A DNA stretch of 64,000 bases from Bog-473 sp963721585 (lineage in GTDB: Bacteria > Actinomycetota > Acidimicrobiia > Acidimicrobiales > RAAP-2): NCBI GenBank assembly GCA_963721585.1, contig CAVRJN010000007.1, forward strand, positions 930,001-994,000, written 5' to 3'. A program made the position numbers and the translations under genes. Positions within the stretch are counted from its first letter, which is position 1, and the number at the start of each line of letters is the position of its first letter. A model generated the notes under the pieces. It searched no databases and was not told where the DNA came from. It was given only the letters and a program-made list of their open reading frames with translations. Positions 44,545-52,839 of this stretch are shown here, piece by piece.

Positions 44545-45822
44545 ATGGATCCTGCGGCTGGCGTCCGGGACAGCCGCCCGGCGAGGCTTGCACCGCGACG
44601 TGATTCCGGTCGGAGGTCGGATCCCGGCCGGTCGGACAGGGCGATCCAGGTAGAGGTCGTGATCCCGGTGTACAACGAGGCCCCCGATCTCGAGGCCAGC
44701 GTCACCCACCTCCGTCGGTACCTGGACGAGTCCTTCCCTTTCCGCACCGTGGTCACGATCGTCGACAACGGCAGCACCGACGGCACAGCTCTGTTGACGC
44801 AGCGTTTGGCCTCGACGATCGACGGCGTCCAGGCGCTCATCCTGGAGCGCAAAGGCCGCGGCTACGCGCTCCGTACGGCCTGGTCGGCCAGCGACGCCGA
44901 CGTGGTGGCCTACATGGACGTCGACCTCTCCACGTCCCTGTCCGCTCTTCTCCCTCTGGTCGGATCCGTGCTCTCCGGCCACAGCGATCTGGCGGTGGGC
45001 ACCCGCTTGGCCCGAGGATCTCGAGTCGTGCGTGGGCCGAGGCGCGAGCTCATCTCACGCGGTTACAGCCACATGGTGCGCCTCTCGCTGCGCAGCCGTG
45101 TCTCCGACTTCCAATGTGGCTTCAAGGCGATCAGGCGCGAGCGCGCGCTCCAAATCCTGCCCCTGGTCGACGACGACCAATGGTTCTTCGACACGGAGCT
45201 GGTCGTGACGGCCGAACGGCTCGGCATGCGCATCACGGAGACCCCGGTCGAGTGGACCGAAGACCCCACCTCATCGGTGGACATCGTCCGCACGGCCCTG
45301 GACGACCTGCACGGGATCTGGCGGATGGCGCGACGTCGCCGACCCGGACACTCGCGCGCACTCATCCCCACGAGTTCCAATGCGCCGGGTCAGGCCTCCG
45401 CCGATGAGCTGCTTTCCTTCGCGGGGGTGGGTGTGCTGAGCACCCTCGGTTATCTCCTCCTCTTCGCCGCCACATGGTCCCTGCTCGGGGCGTGGCTAGC
45501 GAACGCCGTGGCACTGGCTCTGTGCACACTGGTCAACACCGCCCTGCACCGCTCACTGGCTCATCGCTCCCCCGCCGACGCGACCGGCGTTGCCGAGCAA
45601 CCGTCGTTTGTCACCGTCGTCGCCGTGCTCTACGGCGTCAGCCTGCTGGCCACGACGGGCGCCATCGCCATCGCCAACGCCCTGGCCGGACCGTCCTTGG
45701 TCGGCGATGCCCTCGCCGCCTCTCTCGCCTGCTGCGTGGCGGCTCTGGTCCGCTTTTCCCTTCTGCGCGGCTGGGCCTTCCGAGCTGCGCCGGCGTTACG
45801 CGGCGCTGCACCACGACTGTGA
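44545..45822 (+). CDS. GT2 glycosyltransferase with GtrA-like membrane domain
   Basis: A 425-residue protein starting at ATG 44545, five bases after GGGGGAGGAA. Residues 30-270 are a dolichol-phosphate-mannose-synthase-like GT2 domain: VEVVIPVYNEAPDLE, IVDNGSTDGT, the D-x-D site in YMDVDLSTS, and SDFQCGFKAIRRE. After a basic linker, residues 300-420 hold four helices of the GtrA type (LLSFAGVGVLSTLGYLLLFA). It would make a polyprenyl-phosphate sugar at the inner face of the membrane and perhaps help move it. Overlaps the next glycosyltransferase by 4 bases. Confidence 0.9.
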   Translation: MDPAAGVRDSRPARLAPRRDSGRRSDPGRSDRAIQVEVVIPVYNEAPDLEASVTHLRRYLDESFPFRTVVTIVDNGSTDGTALLTQRLASTIDGVQALILERKGRGYALRTAWSASDADVVAYMDVDLSTSLSALLPLVGSVLSGHSDLAVGTRLARGSRVVRGPRRELISRGYSHMVRLSLRSRVSDFQCGFKAIRRERALQILPLVDDDQWFFDTELVVTAERLGMRITETPVEWTEDPTSSVDIVRTALDDLHGIWRMARRRRPGHSRALIPTSSNAPGQASADELLSFAGVGVLSTLGYLLLFAATWSLLGAWLANAVALALCTLVNTALHRSLAHRSPADATGVAEQPSFVTVVAVLYGVSLLATTGAIAIANALAGPSLVGDALAASLACCVAALVRFSLLRGWAFRAAPALRGAAPRL

Positions 45823-47090
45823 CCGGGCTGATCGACGTCCCGGCGTCACCACCGTCGGCGACGACACGAGACCTCGAACCGGAACGACCAGCGGCCACGC
45901 CGCCGACGTCGCCGCAACATGGCCTGATCGACCTTGCACGACGCGGCAGACCCCTCCTCCGTCCAGCGGCCTTCTACCTGCTGTCGCGGGCTGCCATGTT
46001 CGCAGCGGCGCTCGTCGGCGCCCCCTTCATTCCCAAGCTGCGCATCGTCCAGACCCTGGGCACGGCTTTTGACGGCCGCTGGTACCTCGAGATCGCAAAG
46101 CACGGCTACCCCGACCGTCTCTACCAGGAGGGCCAGGGGAGTCGCTGGGCCTTCTTTCCTGGCTTTCCCGCCGTGGTACGCGCCCTCTCCGAGGTGACCC
46201 GGCTCAGCCTCCCGGACGCGGCGGTCCTGGCTGCATTCGTCTTCGGGCTGACCTCCGCACTCGCCATCTGGCTGGCCGTGCGAGAGGTCTGTGGCGCCCG
46301 GCTGGCCGACCGATCCGTCCTGCTCTACGTTTTTTGCCCGACCGCCTACGTCCTGTCCCTCGCCTACACCGAAGGGCTCTTCCTGACAGCGGCCGCGGGC
46401 TGCCTCTTCGCGTTGTCTCGGCGCTACTGGATCACGGCGGCACTCTGTGCCTGCGCAGCCGGGTTGACCCGGAACACCGGCATCGCCGTCATCCTGGCGG
46501 TCCTCGTCATGGCGCTGCCGGCCGCGTGGCGGGGGCGGGCCTGGAGGCCGGCCGTCGCGGCCGTGATCGCTCCACTGAGTCTTGTTGCCTTCATGGCCTA
46601 CGGCTGGGCGGCGGTGGGCACACCGGTGGCCTTCCTGTCTGCGGAGCGGTTCTGGCAGGGCCAGCACTTCGTCTGGTTCCTCACTCCTTTTGGTGCCCTC
46701 TTCGCTGCGCTGCACGCGGGCCCCGGCGGGGCGACGTTCCTGACCGATGCCATGGCCGGGTTGGCGCTGATCCTGGGCTTCGTCGGCATCTGGCTCCTCG
46801 ATCGCATGTCCCGCACACCGCGGACCGTCGGAGGAGCCATTGCCGCCCTGCCCGCCAGCTGGTGGGTGTACACCATCGGCGCGCTCCTGATCGCCTACAG
46901 CGCGTACTTCACCAACAGCATCCCGCGCTACACCATGGCCGCCTTCCCGCTCTTGGTCGCGTTCGCCTGGAAGTTGCCGCGTTCGATGGAGAGCGCTGTC
47001 GTGGGTGTGCTGGCGTGCCTGCAGGGCGCGCTGCTCGTCGGCGTGCTCGACTCCGCCATGCACCCATCGGCCCTGTCGCTCCTCCACTGA
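45819..47090 (+). CDS. Polytopic glycosyltransferase, PIG-V/mannosyltransferase-like
   Basis: A 423-residue membrane protein starting at GTG 45819, overlapping the GT2 stop (GTGA). About 40 hydrophilic residues precede ten or so helices. The first loop has FDGRWYLEIAKHGYPD with the acidic residue and W-Y-x-x-I-A-x-x-G-Y pattern of GT-C mannosyltransferases, followed by SRWAFFPGFP. These enzymes take sugar from a polyprenyl-phosphate donor outside the membrane, which is what the neighbouring GT2 enzyme would make. The acceptor is unknown; secreted proteins or pilins are options. Confidence 0.85.
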   Translation: MTGLIDVPASPPSATTRDLEPERPAATPPTSPQHGLIDLARRGRPLLRPAAFYLLSRAAMFAAALVGAPFIPKLRIVQTLGTAFDGRWYLEIAKHGYPDRLYQEGQGSRWAFFPGFPAVVRALSEVTRLSLPDAAVLAAFVFGLTSALAIWLAVREVCGARLADRSVLLYVFCPTAYVLSLAYTEGLFLTAAAGCLFALSRRYWITAALCACAAGLTRNTGIAVILAVLVMALPAAWRGRAWRPAVAAVIAPLSLVAFMAYGWAAVGTPVAFLSAERFWQGQHFVWFLTPFGALFAALHAGPGGATFLTDAMAGLALILGFVGIWLLDRMSRTPRTVGGAIAALPASWWVYTIGALLIAYSAYFTNSIPRYTMAAFPLLVAFAWKLPRSMESAVVGVLACLQGALLVGVLDSAMHPSALSLLH

Positions 47091-47464
47091 CGCCCGGGCA
47101 CCGTCCGAGAGCGACGGCCGACCCATCCGGTGCGGCCCTTGCTCCGCGCCGACCGAGTGCCAGGGTGCGAGCAGGCGAGACCCGAACGAGAATCTCCAGA
47201 GAAGTGCACTTCGGCTCTGGCAGCGAAGTGGGTGATCCTGCGAGCATGGTGACGGCCGGCCGCGCTTCCGGGCGGTGTGACCCCGACGAGACCAGGGCGC
47301 CGGCGGGTGGGCGGGAAACGGGAGATGGAAGTGGCGGGACACCAGGCGAAGCAGCAACAAGGGACGGACAACGACCGTCGTCCCGAGTCACGCGGCGGTT
47401 CTCATCGGCAGAGCGCACACTGGCACTTTGGGCCTGGTGAGCCCCGCCGGGACGGGGCGTTCCG
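47091..47464. other. Intergenic region
   Basis: No gene supported. Long frames exist on the minus strand but they continue into antisense of the glycosyltransferase and are Arg/Pro/Ser-rich shadows. No strong terminator hairpin was seen. Confidence 0.35.
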
Positions 47465-47899
47465 GTGATGATGCAGCCGAGGAGCGGATCCAACATTCCG
47501 GCGCACAATGGAGTCATCGACTGCGCAACGCTCTACCTCTGCCGCCAAGGTCCGCGATGGGTGGTCGTTATCGAATCTCCCCGCGTCACCGGAGCGCTGC
47601 CGCTCCATCACGTTGGCCGCGACGCCACCGACGCCCAGTTCGAGCTGCTGACGACTGCCCACCGTGCTTGCCCGGACGCAGTCATCATGAGCACCGATGG
47701 AGCACAGACCTCAGCAGCCTATGAATGGCGTGTCGAGGTCCGCGGCATTCAGTCGCGGCCTGGCGACCTCGGCGTGGCATTGCACCGCGAGCTCGCTGCC
47801 GAGCCCACACACCTCGAAAAGGCGCCGCCGCGGACAATTGGCCGTCGTTGCCATTGGGGTCTCAGTCCATCCTTCTCCGGCAGGCCACGCACGTTCTGA
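47465..47899 (+). CDS. Hypothetical protein (tentative)
   Basis: A 144-residue frame. Residues 18-75 look protein-like (VIDCATLYLCRQGPRWVVVI, then TDAQFELLTTAHRACPDAVI). The last 50 residues are Arg/Pro-rich and less convincing, so a frameshift or a shorter true product is possible. No family recognised and no clear ribosome-binding site before the paired ATG codons at 47465/47468. Confidence 0.4.
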   Translation: MMMQPRSGSNIPAHNGVIDCATLYLCRQGPRWVVVIESPRVTGALPLHHVGRDATDAQFELLTTAHRACPDAVIMSTDGAQTSAAYEWRVEVRGIQSRPGDLGVALHRELAAEPTHLEKAPPRTIGRRCHWGLSPSFSGRPRTF

Positions 47900-48105
47900 A
47901 CGTCCGGGTCGTTCGAGCCCGGCCATTCAGGTCACCGACTCATGCGCCTTCTTCGAGGCCGACGCCGCGTTCCTGCGGCATCCCGTCTGCACAGACAACA
48001 TTTATCCGGGTCATAACTTTCTCCCACCTGGCGTACAGACCTCCCGTGTCCAATTGACTCCGTGGAGAGCCCGGGCCGCCCGAGCTCAGACGGAGGACCG
48101 CAGAC

Positions 48106-49788
48106 ATGACCGAGGACCAGAACGACCAGGCGAACGAGGGGCCGACGGGTGACCCCAACCCCGAGACGACTTCGGCCGGAGCGCCCGAGACGACGAGTCA
48201 GGCGGCGATTCCGTTGCCGGCCGTGACTCCCTCGCCGTCCGAGCAGCCCCTTCCGCTCCCCCTGCAGCCCGATACCCCCCCGATGGGCGTCTCGCACGAC
48301 CCGACGGCAGAGGCAGGTACGACCCCGCCACAGGGCACCTATGCCATGGGCGCCCTCGCTGGCAACCCGATGCTCGGTGCCCCGCCGGCGTCCGCGTTCG
48401 GCACTCCTCCGCCCACCAACCCCGGGGCCCCCATGTGGTCGGCGCCCCCGGCGCCCGGCACAGCGAGTGGCAGCAGCAACCACCGCGTCCGCAACGGCCT
48501 GCTGGCCGGCGCTGCGGCGCTGGCTGTCCTGGGCGCCGGCTTCGGCATCGGCCATGCAACGACGAACACCGGTGGCAGCACGCAGGCCTTCAGCCCGGCG
48601 TCGGGCAGTTCTCGCCTGCCCTCGAGCTCTGGCTCCTCGGGCGGCTCGAACTCCTCGGGGAGCCCGTTCGGCAACGGCGGCGGCTTCGGCAACGGCGGCT
48701 CATTCGGCGCCTCCGGCAACTCAGGCAGCGGCAGCTCGGGCACCTCGGGTCCGAGCGACGTCAACGCCATCGCGTCCAAGGTCGACCCGGGCCTCGTCGA
48801 CATCAACACGACGCTCGGCTACCAGCAGGAGCAGGCTGCGGGCACGGGCATCGTGCTTTCGTCCAACGGCGTGATACTGACCAACAACCACGTGATCGAC
48901 GGAGCGACGAGCATCAGCGTGACCGATGTCGGCAACGACAAGACCTACACCGCAAGCGTCGTGGGCTACGACCGGACCAAGGACATCGCCGTCCTGCAGC
49001 TGCACAACGCGTCGGGTCTGCAGACGGCGACGCTCGGCAACTCGTCCAACGCTTCTGTCGGTGAGGACGTCGTGGGCATCGGAAACGCCGGCGGCACCGG
49101 CGGGACCCCGAGCGCTGTGGGTGGGACCGTCACGGCACTGAACCAGTCAATCACCGCCAGTGACGATGGTGACGGCACGTCGGAGCAATTGAGTGGTCTC
49201 ATCGAGACCAACGCCGACATCCAGCCCGGCGACTCGGGCGGTTCCCTGGTCAACACTTCGGGCGATGTGATCGGGATGGACACCGCGGCCTCCGCCGGGA
49301 CCTCGTTCGAATACAACGGTCAGTCGGCGGGGAACCAGGGCTTCGCCATTCCCATCGACACCGCGCTCTCCATCGCCCGGGCGATCGAGGCCGGGTCCGG
49401 ATCGTCCACCGTCCACATCGGTGAAACGGCCTTCCTTGGCGTCGAGATCAACGCCCAGGGCAGCAGCTCCTCCGGAGCCAGCGGGGGCGATGGTGGCGGC
49501 TTCGGGGGCTTCTTCGGAGGGAACTCCGGCAGCACCGGCAACACCGGGTCCTCTGCATCGGGGGCCTCGGTGGCCAGTACCGTCACCAATGGCCCCGCCC
49601 AGGAAGCCGGCCTCGCCGAGGGAGATGTCATCACCTCGCTGGGAGGCACGACGATCACCACGCCCAACGACCTCACGAATGCCATCAGCCAGTACCACCC
49701 GGGCGACAAAGTGAGCATCGCGTGGACCGACGGCTCCGGACAGACCCACACCGCCACGGTGCAGCTCTCCTCAGGGCCCCCGCAATAG
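48106..49788 (+). CDS. HtrA/DegP-type membrane serine protease
   Basis: A 560-residue protease. The N-terminal 125 residues are Pro/Ala/Thr-rich and cytoplasmic; one helix follows (LLAGAAALAVLGAGFGIG, about 131-149). A Gly/Ser-rich linker leads to the trypsin-like domain with triad H262 (TNNHVIDG), D293 (DRTKDIAVLQ) and S377 (PGDSGGSL). A PDZ domain closes the chain (GPAQEAGLAEGDVITSLGG), with an unusual Gly/Ser-rich insert of about 45 residues between the PDZ's first strand (ETAFLGVEIN) and the rest. GGAGGA precedes ATG 48106. It would degrade or refold damaged exported proteins. Confidence 0.93.
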   Translation: MTEDQNDQANEGPTGDPNPETTSAGAPETTSQAAIPLPAVTPSPSEQPLPLPLQPDTPPMGVSHDPTAEAGTTPPQGTYAMGALAGNPMLGAPPASAFGTPPPTNPGAPMWSAPPAPGTASGSSNHRVRNGLLAGAAALAVLGAGFGIGHATTNTGGSTQAFSPASGSSRLPSSSGSSGGSNSSGSPFGNGGGFGNGGSFGASGNSGSGSSGTSGPSDVNAIASKVDPGLVDINTTLGYQQEQAAGTGIVLSSNGVILTNNHVIDGATSISVTDVGNDKTYTASVVGYDRTKDIAVLQLHNASGLQTATLGNSSNASVGEDVVGIGNAGGTGGTPSAVGGTVTALNQSITASDDGDGTSEQLSGLIETNADIQPGDSGGSLVNTSGDVIGMDTAASAGTSFEYNGQSAGNQGFAIPIDTALSIARAIEAGSGSSTVHIGETAFLGVEINAQGSSSSGASGGDGGGFGGFFGGNSGSTGNTGSSASGASVASTVTNGPAQEAGLAEGDVITSLGGTTITTPNDLTNAISQYHPGDKVSIAWTDGSGQTHTATVQLSSGPPQ

Positions 49789-49794
49789 GTCTGA

Positions 49795-49830
49795 GGCCGG
49801 CGACCGGTTCCGCCAAGCCGGTCGCCGGCC
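49795..49830. terminator. Bidirectional terminator hairpin
   Basis: GGCCGGCGACCGG (49795-49807), 10-base loop, CCGGTCGCCGGCC (49818-49830): perfect 13-bp arms between two convergent genes whose stops are 6 bp on either side. A very stable stem able to end both transcripts. Confidence 0.85.
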
Positions 49831-49835
49831 AAGAC

Positions 49836-50576
49836 TCAGTGCTGGAGCAACCTCACGAGTGCGATCAACGTAGCGAGGACCGCTGCACTCAGCACGCAGA
49901 TGAGGCCCCACCCCACGCTCACTTCAGCGCTCAGGCTGGCCGGGACCTGCGAGATCTTCTGCACAATACGGAACATGTCGTAGATCGCGAACACAGCGGT
50001 CGATGCGGCGATAACCGTAGTGAGGATCCCCAGCTGCAGCTCCTCTGAAGTCATCTCGAAGCAGGCGAAGACGACGATCAGGATGCCGCCGATGAACGTC
50101 ACCCAGCCGTTGACACTGATCAGCGTGGAAACCGCGGGGTCGATGCCATTGACGGAGATACGCAGGTCAGCGATGCCGACGTTCCCACCCACGTGCACCC
50201 ACGCCCCGACCGATCCGTACATCAGCGCGACACCGCAGGCCAGGAGCAAGAGGACGCCCAAGTTGAAGGTGAATCCGGTCGCCTTCGATCGGGACGGCAA
50301 CGTCCCAACGTAGGGATTGGCCGAGAGCCGCGACCGCGGGGTCGGCGGACTCGCGTCGTTCAGGGCCTCCTGCGGGGCGTTGCCCACCACCAGCCATCCC
50401 TTCCCGGCGGTCCACCGCCGTCTGCCCGTCCAGTCATGGCCGTCCCAGTAGGTCTGATCGCTCGGATTTGTCCGGCTCGGGTACCAGCCGGGCGTCTTCG
50501 GAGTCGCCTCGGACCCTTCGAGCCAATTGGGCTCGACCCCAACAAGCTGCTCGTTCCCGGCCTCTTCGTCGGCCAT
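49836..50576 (-). CDS. DUF2510-containing membrane protein
   Basis: A 246-residue protein from ATG 50576, seven bases after GGAGGTG. Residues 25-60 carry the DUF2510 pattern (TPGWYPSRTNPSDQTYWDGH then WTGRRRW), a Trp-rich module common in Actinobacteria and usually cytoplasmic. Four helices follow, the first at about residue 104 (FNLGVLLLLACGVALMYG). Function unknown. Convergent with the HtrA gene across a strong terminator; divergent from the small protein at 50640. Confidence 0.8.
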   Translation of the reverse strand: MADEEAGNEQLVGVEPNWLEGSEATPKTPGWYPSRTNPSDQTYWDGHDWTGRRRWTAGKGWLVVGNAPQEALNDASPPTPRSRLSANPYVGTLPSRSKATGFTFNLGVLLLLACGVALMYGSVGAWVHVGGNVGIADLRISVNGIDPAVSTLISVNGWVTFIGGILIVVFACFEMTSEELQLGILTTVIAASTAVFAIYDMFRIVQKISQVPASLSAEVSVGWGLICVLSAAVLATLIALVRLLQH

Positions 50577-50639
50577 CTTCGTCACCTCCGGCCAGTCCCT
50601 GTCGTAGCAATCCAGGATCTGACCGGTAGCTTGGCCTGT

Positions 50640-50924
50640 ATGGCGCAGGAGGATGTGGATCCCGACGAATCTCCCACCGACGAGGAGCTCACAGCGCTGG
50701 CGCTGGCCGCCGATCCGGATGCACCCATCGCCCATGGGGCGGTGCCGATCGGCATCCACCTGGCTCAGCTGGGTTCGGCGTTGCCCCTGTGGTACATGCC
50801 ACCAGCGGTGCGCCAGGGTGGCCGTCGCTGGAAGGCCCCCTTCGTGATCGCCATCGTGTCGGCTTTCCTGCTGATCGACCTCATGGGCCTCTGCAATACC
50901 TACGGAGTCCTCAGCTGGGCGTAG
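50640..50924 (+). CDS. Small single-helix membrane protein
   Basis: A 94-residue protein. The N-terminal 30 residues are acidic (EDVDPDESPTDEELTALALA), then ALPLWYMPPAVRQGGRRWKA, one helix (about residues 69-87, FVIAIVSAFLLIDLMGLC) and a short end. Followed directly by a good terminator. Family not recognised. Confidence 0.65.
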   Translation: MAQEDVDPDESPTDEELTALALAADPDAPIAHGAVPIGIHLAQLGSALPLWYMPPAVRQGGRRWKAPFVIAIVSAFLLIDLMGLCNTYGVLSWA

Positions 50925-50957
50925 CCCGACCGCGACACGTGGCGATCGGGCCTTTTT
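50924..50957 (+). terminator. Rho-independent terminator
   Basis: GCCCGA-C-CGC, loop, GCG-A-TCGGGC followed by CTTTTT. The stem has one mismatch; the T-run is the clearest in this part of the window. It overlaps the stop codon of the preceding gene. Confidence 0.8.
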
Positions 50958-51002
50958 CCAGGGGCGATGCGGAAACCATCGACCTCAAGTAGAGGTGGGA
51001 TG

Positions 51003-51347
51003 TCAGGGCTTCCCCGCCGCGATCCAGCTCGTGACCCGGGCGTCACTGATCCGTCGAGCCGTCGGCATGTTGGCCCATGTCCGGAAGCGAGTCTTCTCGG
51101 CGTCGCTCAGCTGGGAGTAGAGCGTGTCCACTGCCGGCGGGCCGCTGACCCGCGGCGAGCGGGAACGGATCCCATTCCCAGCCCTCCCGTTTTCGATGTA
51201 GGGCTTGAGCGCGTCACGAAGTTTGGATGCGTTCGCAGTGCTCAGATCCACCTCGTAGGACCTTCCGTCCAGGGCAAACTGGATGGTCTCGTCGGCGTCC
51301 CCACCGTCGATGTCGTCGGTCAGCTTCACTATCACGGTCTTTGCCAT
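51003..51347 (-). CDS. lsr2: Lsr2-family nucleoid protein with unusual DNA-binding end
   Basis: A 114-residue Lsr2 protein from ATG 51347. The N-terminal dimerisation domain is typical (VIVKLTDDIDGGDADETIQF, then DGRSYEVDLSTANASKLRD), then a flexible RSRSPRVSG linker. The C-terminal domain starts normally (RFRTWANMPTA) but where Lsr2 has an RGR core that inserts into AT-rich minor grooves, this protein has RRISDARVTSW. DNA preference may be changed or weakened. Lsr2 is a marker of Actinobacteria and silences horizontally acquired DNA. Confidence 0.88.
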   Translation of the reverse strand: MAKTVIVKLTDDIDGGDADETIQFALDGRSYEVDLSTANASKLRDALKPYIENGRAGNGIRSRSPRVSGPPAVDTLYSQLSDAEKTRFRTWANMPTARRISDARVTSWIAAGKP

Positions 51348-51670
51348 GGACAAATGGTGGCAGAGCCCTGGGCCTGCCACAAAGACCGCCGCCCGCCAAA
51401 CGACCGGGGCACGCATGCCTGCCCAGACTTCCTCGAGGGTGATGCCGGCAAGGAAGCCCAAACAGGCACCGATTTCCCGGTCGACGCTGCAAACGGGTCC
51501 GGTGAAATGACGTGGTTATCGGCAAGGGCCGCAGGTAGGATCGTTATGGTCCCGGCGCGCCGGATTTGACCCCCTTCCCCCTCTGTCGAATCCAGGGCGC
51601 GTCGGGGCTCAGTTTCGTCCACGATTCGCAAGGAATACTGTTCTCGTCACCTAGCCATCAGACTGTTCGG

Positions 51671-51928
51671 ATGCCGCGTCGAAACAACGCACGGAGGGAT
51701 CTCGGCCGACAGACCGAGAGCGCCGACCGAATCGCAGGCCTCGGCTCGCATTGGCGGGCGGATGGCCAGCCGAAGACGGCCTACCGGAACCAAAGCGACG
51801 CGCTGACCGCGGCACTCGTGAGGCGCCAGGAGTCAGGGGTAGCGCTGAACGTCTATTGCTGCGACGTGTGCGCGGCGTGGCACATGGGCAACCCGCGGCG
51901 GGAGTCCCCCGCGGGAGGTCGGAAATGA
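51671..51928 (+). CDS. Small protein with zinc-knuckle-like C-terminus
   Basis: An 85-residue basic protein from ATG 51671 (MPRRNNARRDLGRQTESADR). Near the C-terminus, YCCDVCAAWHMGNP gives C-x2-C followed by W-H-x-G, a pattern seen in small actinobacterial and phage-associated proteins that probably hold zinc. The start is supported by the change to protein-like sequence there; the upstream frame to 51566 is unlikely. Function unknown. Confidence 0.6.
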   Translation: MPRRNNARRDLGRQTESADRIAGLGSHWRADGQPKTAYRNQSDALTAALVRRQESGVALNVYCCDVCAAWHMGNPRRESPAGGRK

Positions 51929-52839
51929 GCGGGCAGTCCTCGGCGCCGCCCGGAGGCTAAGTCCGCGCCGAAGCTCCGTGCGCCGAGCGTGGCTTCGACG
52001 AGGACGAGGACGGGTACGACCTGCTGGGTGCACCAATGAGTACCGTGCCCTGTGCCATGCCCACGCGCATCGATCCGGCGGAGACCGTCGAACCAGGCCT
52101 CTGGTCGGCCAGCCCCTTCGTGGGGCACCCAGTGGACGTCCTGTGATCCGGAACGGAACTGCTCGTGGACGATCAGTGGGGACCCCTCGTTCGGAGTTCC
52201 GGACTGGACGAGAACGTCTGCGCCGGGGTCTGCTCTCACCACGCGCTGTCGCCGATCGTCGGCGACCGCGCGCATCGACGCTGAGGCGTGGCGCACGGCA
52301 CCCTCGAAGCACCGCATGACGTCACGACACCGCACCGGAAAGCTGGCGCCACCGGCGCCTTCCACGTTGTAGCGCGACGCGCATGAGGTCTGCGATCACC
52401 TTTGGGTTTGTTCGTCGCGCCTTGGACGGCTGACCGGCCGCCGTCGCCTCGACCTCTCCGACGCGGGGTTGCTGTTGTGGCGTCACCAGTGGCGCTGCAC
52501 AACAGAGAGGTCTTCGCAACCAACAGACAACCGAACCACAACGCAAACACAATTGTCGACGTCCATTCTTTTCCCGGTGCGGTTGGACGTACGAACCACC
52601 GACAAAGTGACTACGACTCATCAACCATTCGTGAAGCGCTGTTCTGCTTTCCTCGGGGGGCAAGTAGGGTTTCAACAGGTGGATGAGGCGGAGGCGGTTC
52701 CGCTCATTGGGGTGAATCTTGGCGACTTGGCGAGTATCTCGAAATCGAGAGCTGCACTGTGTGTCCGGGGTGGCGCGCGCCCGCGCCGGCACGAGAGGAT
52801 GACCCGCTGCCACCTCGCCGCCGACGAACAGCGCCGACC
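51929..52839. other. Long stretch with no recognised gene
   Basis: About 900 bp upstream of the pilus locus. Frames on both strands are Arg/Pro-rich and lack ribosome-binding sites; a 170-codon minus-strand frame at 51853-52365 is the longest and overlaps the preceding gene. From about 52480 to 52690 the DNA is AT-richer than the surroundings, suggesting a promoter and long leader for the pilus operon. No riboswitch was recognised. Confidence 0.4.

Noticed and set aside
45846..47360. 504-codon minus-strand frame opposite the glycosyltransferase
   Set aside because: Composition (Arg, Gly, Gln, His-rich) is that of antisense GC-rich DNA, and the plus strand carries a clear coupled membrane glycosyltransferase.
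51853..52365. 170-codon minus-strand frame in the gene-poor stretch before the pilus locus
   Set aside because: It overlaps the small zinc-knuckle-like gene, has no ribosome-binding site, and its residues do not resemble a folded protein.
52550..52700. Possible cyclic-di-GMP riboswitch before the pilus genes
   Set aside because: The context would suit one, but the conserved core sequences of that riboswitch class were not found by eye.
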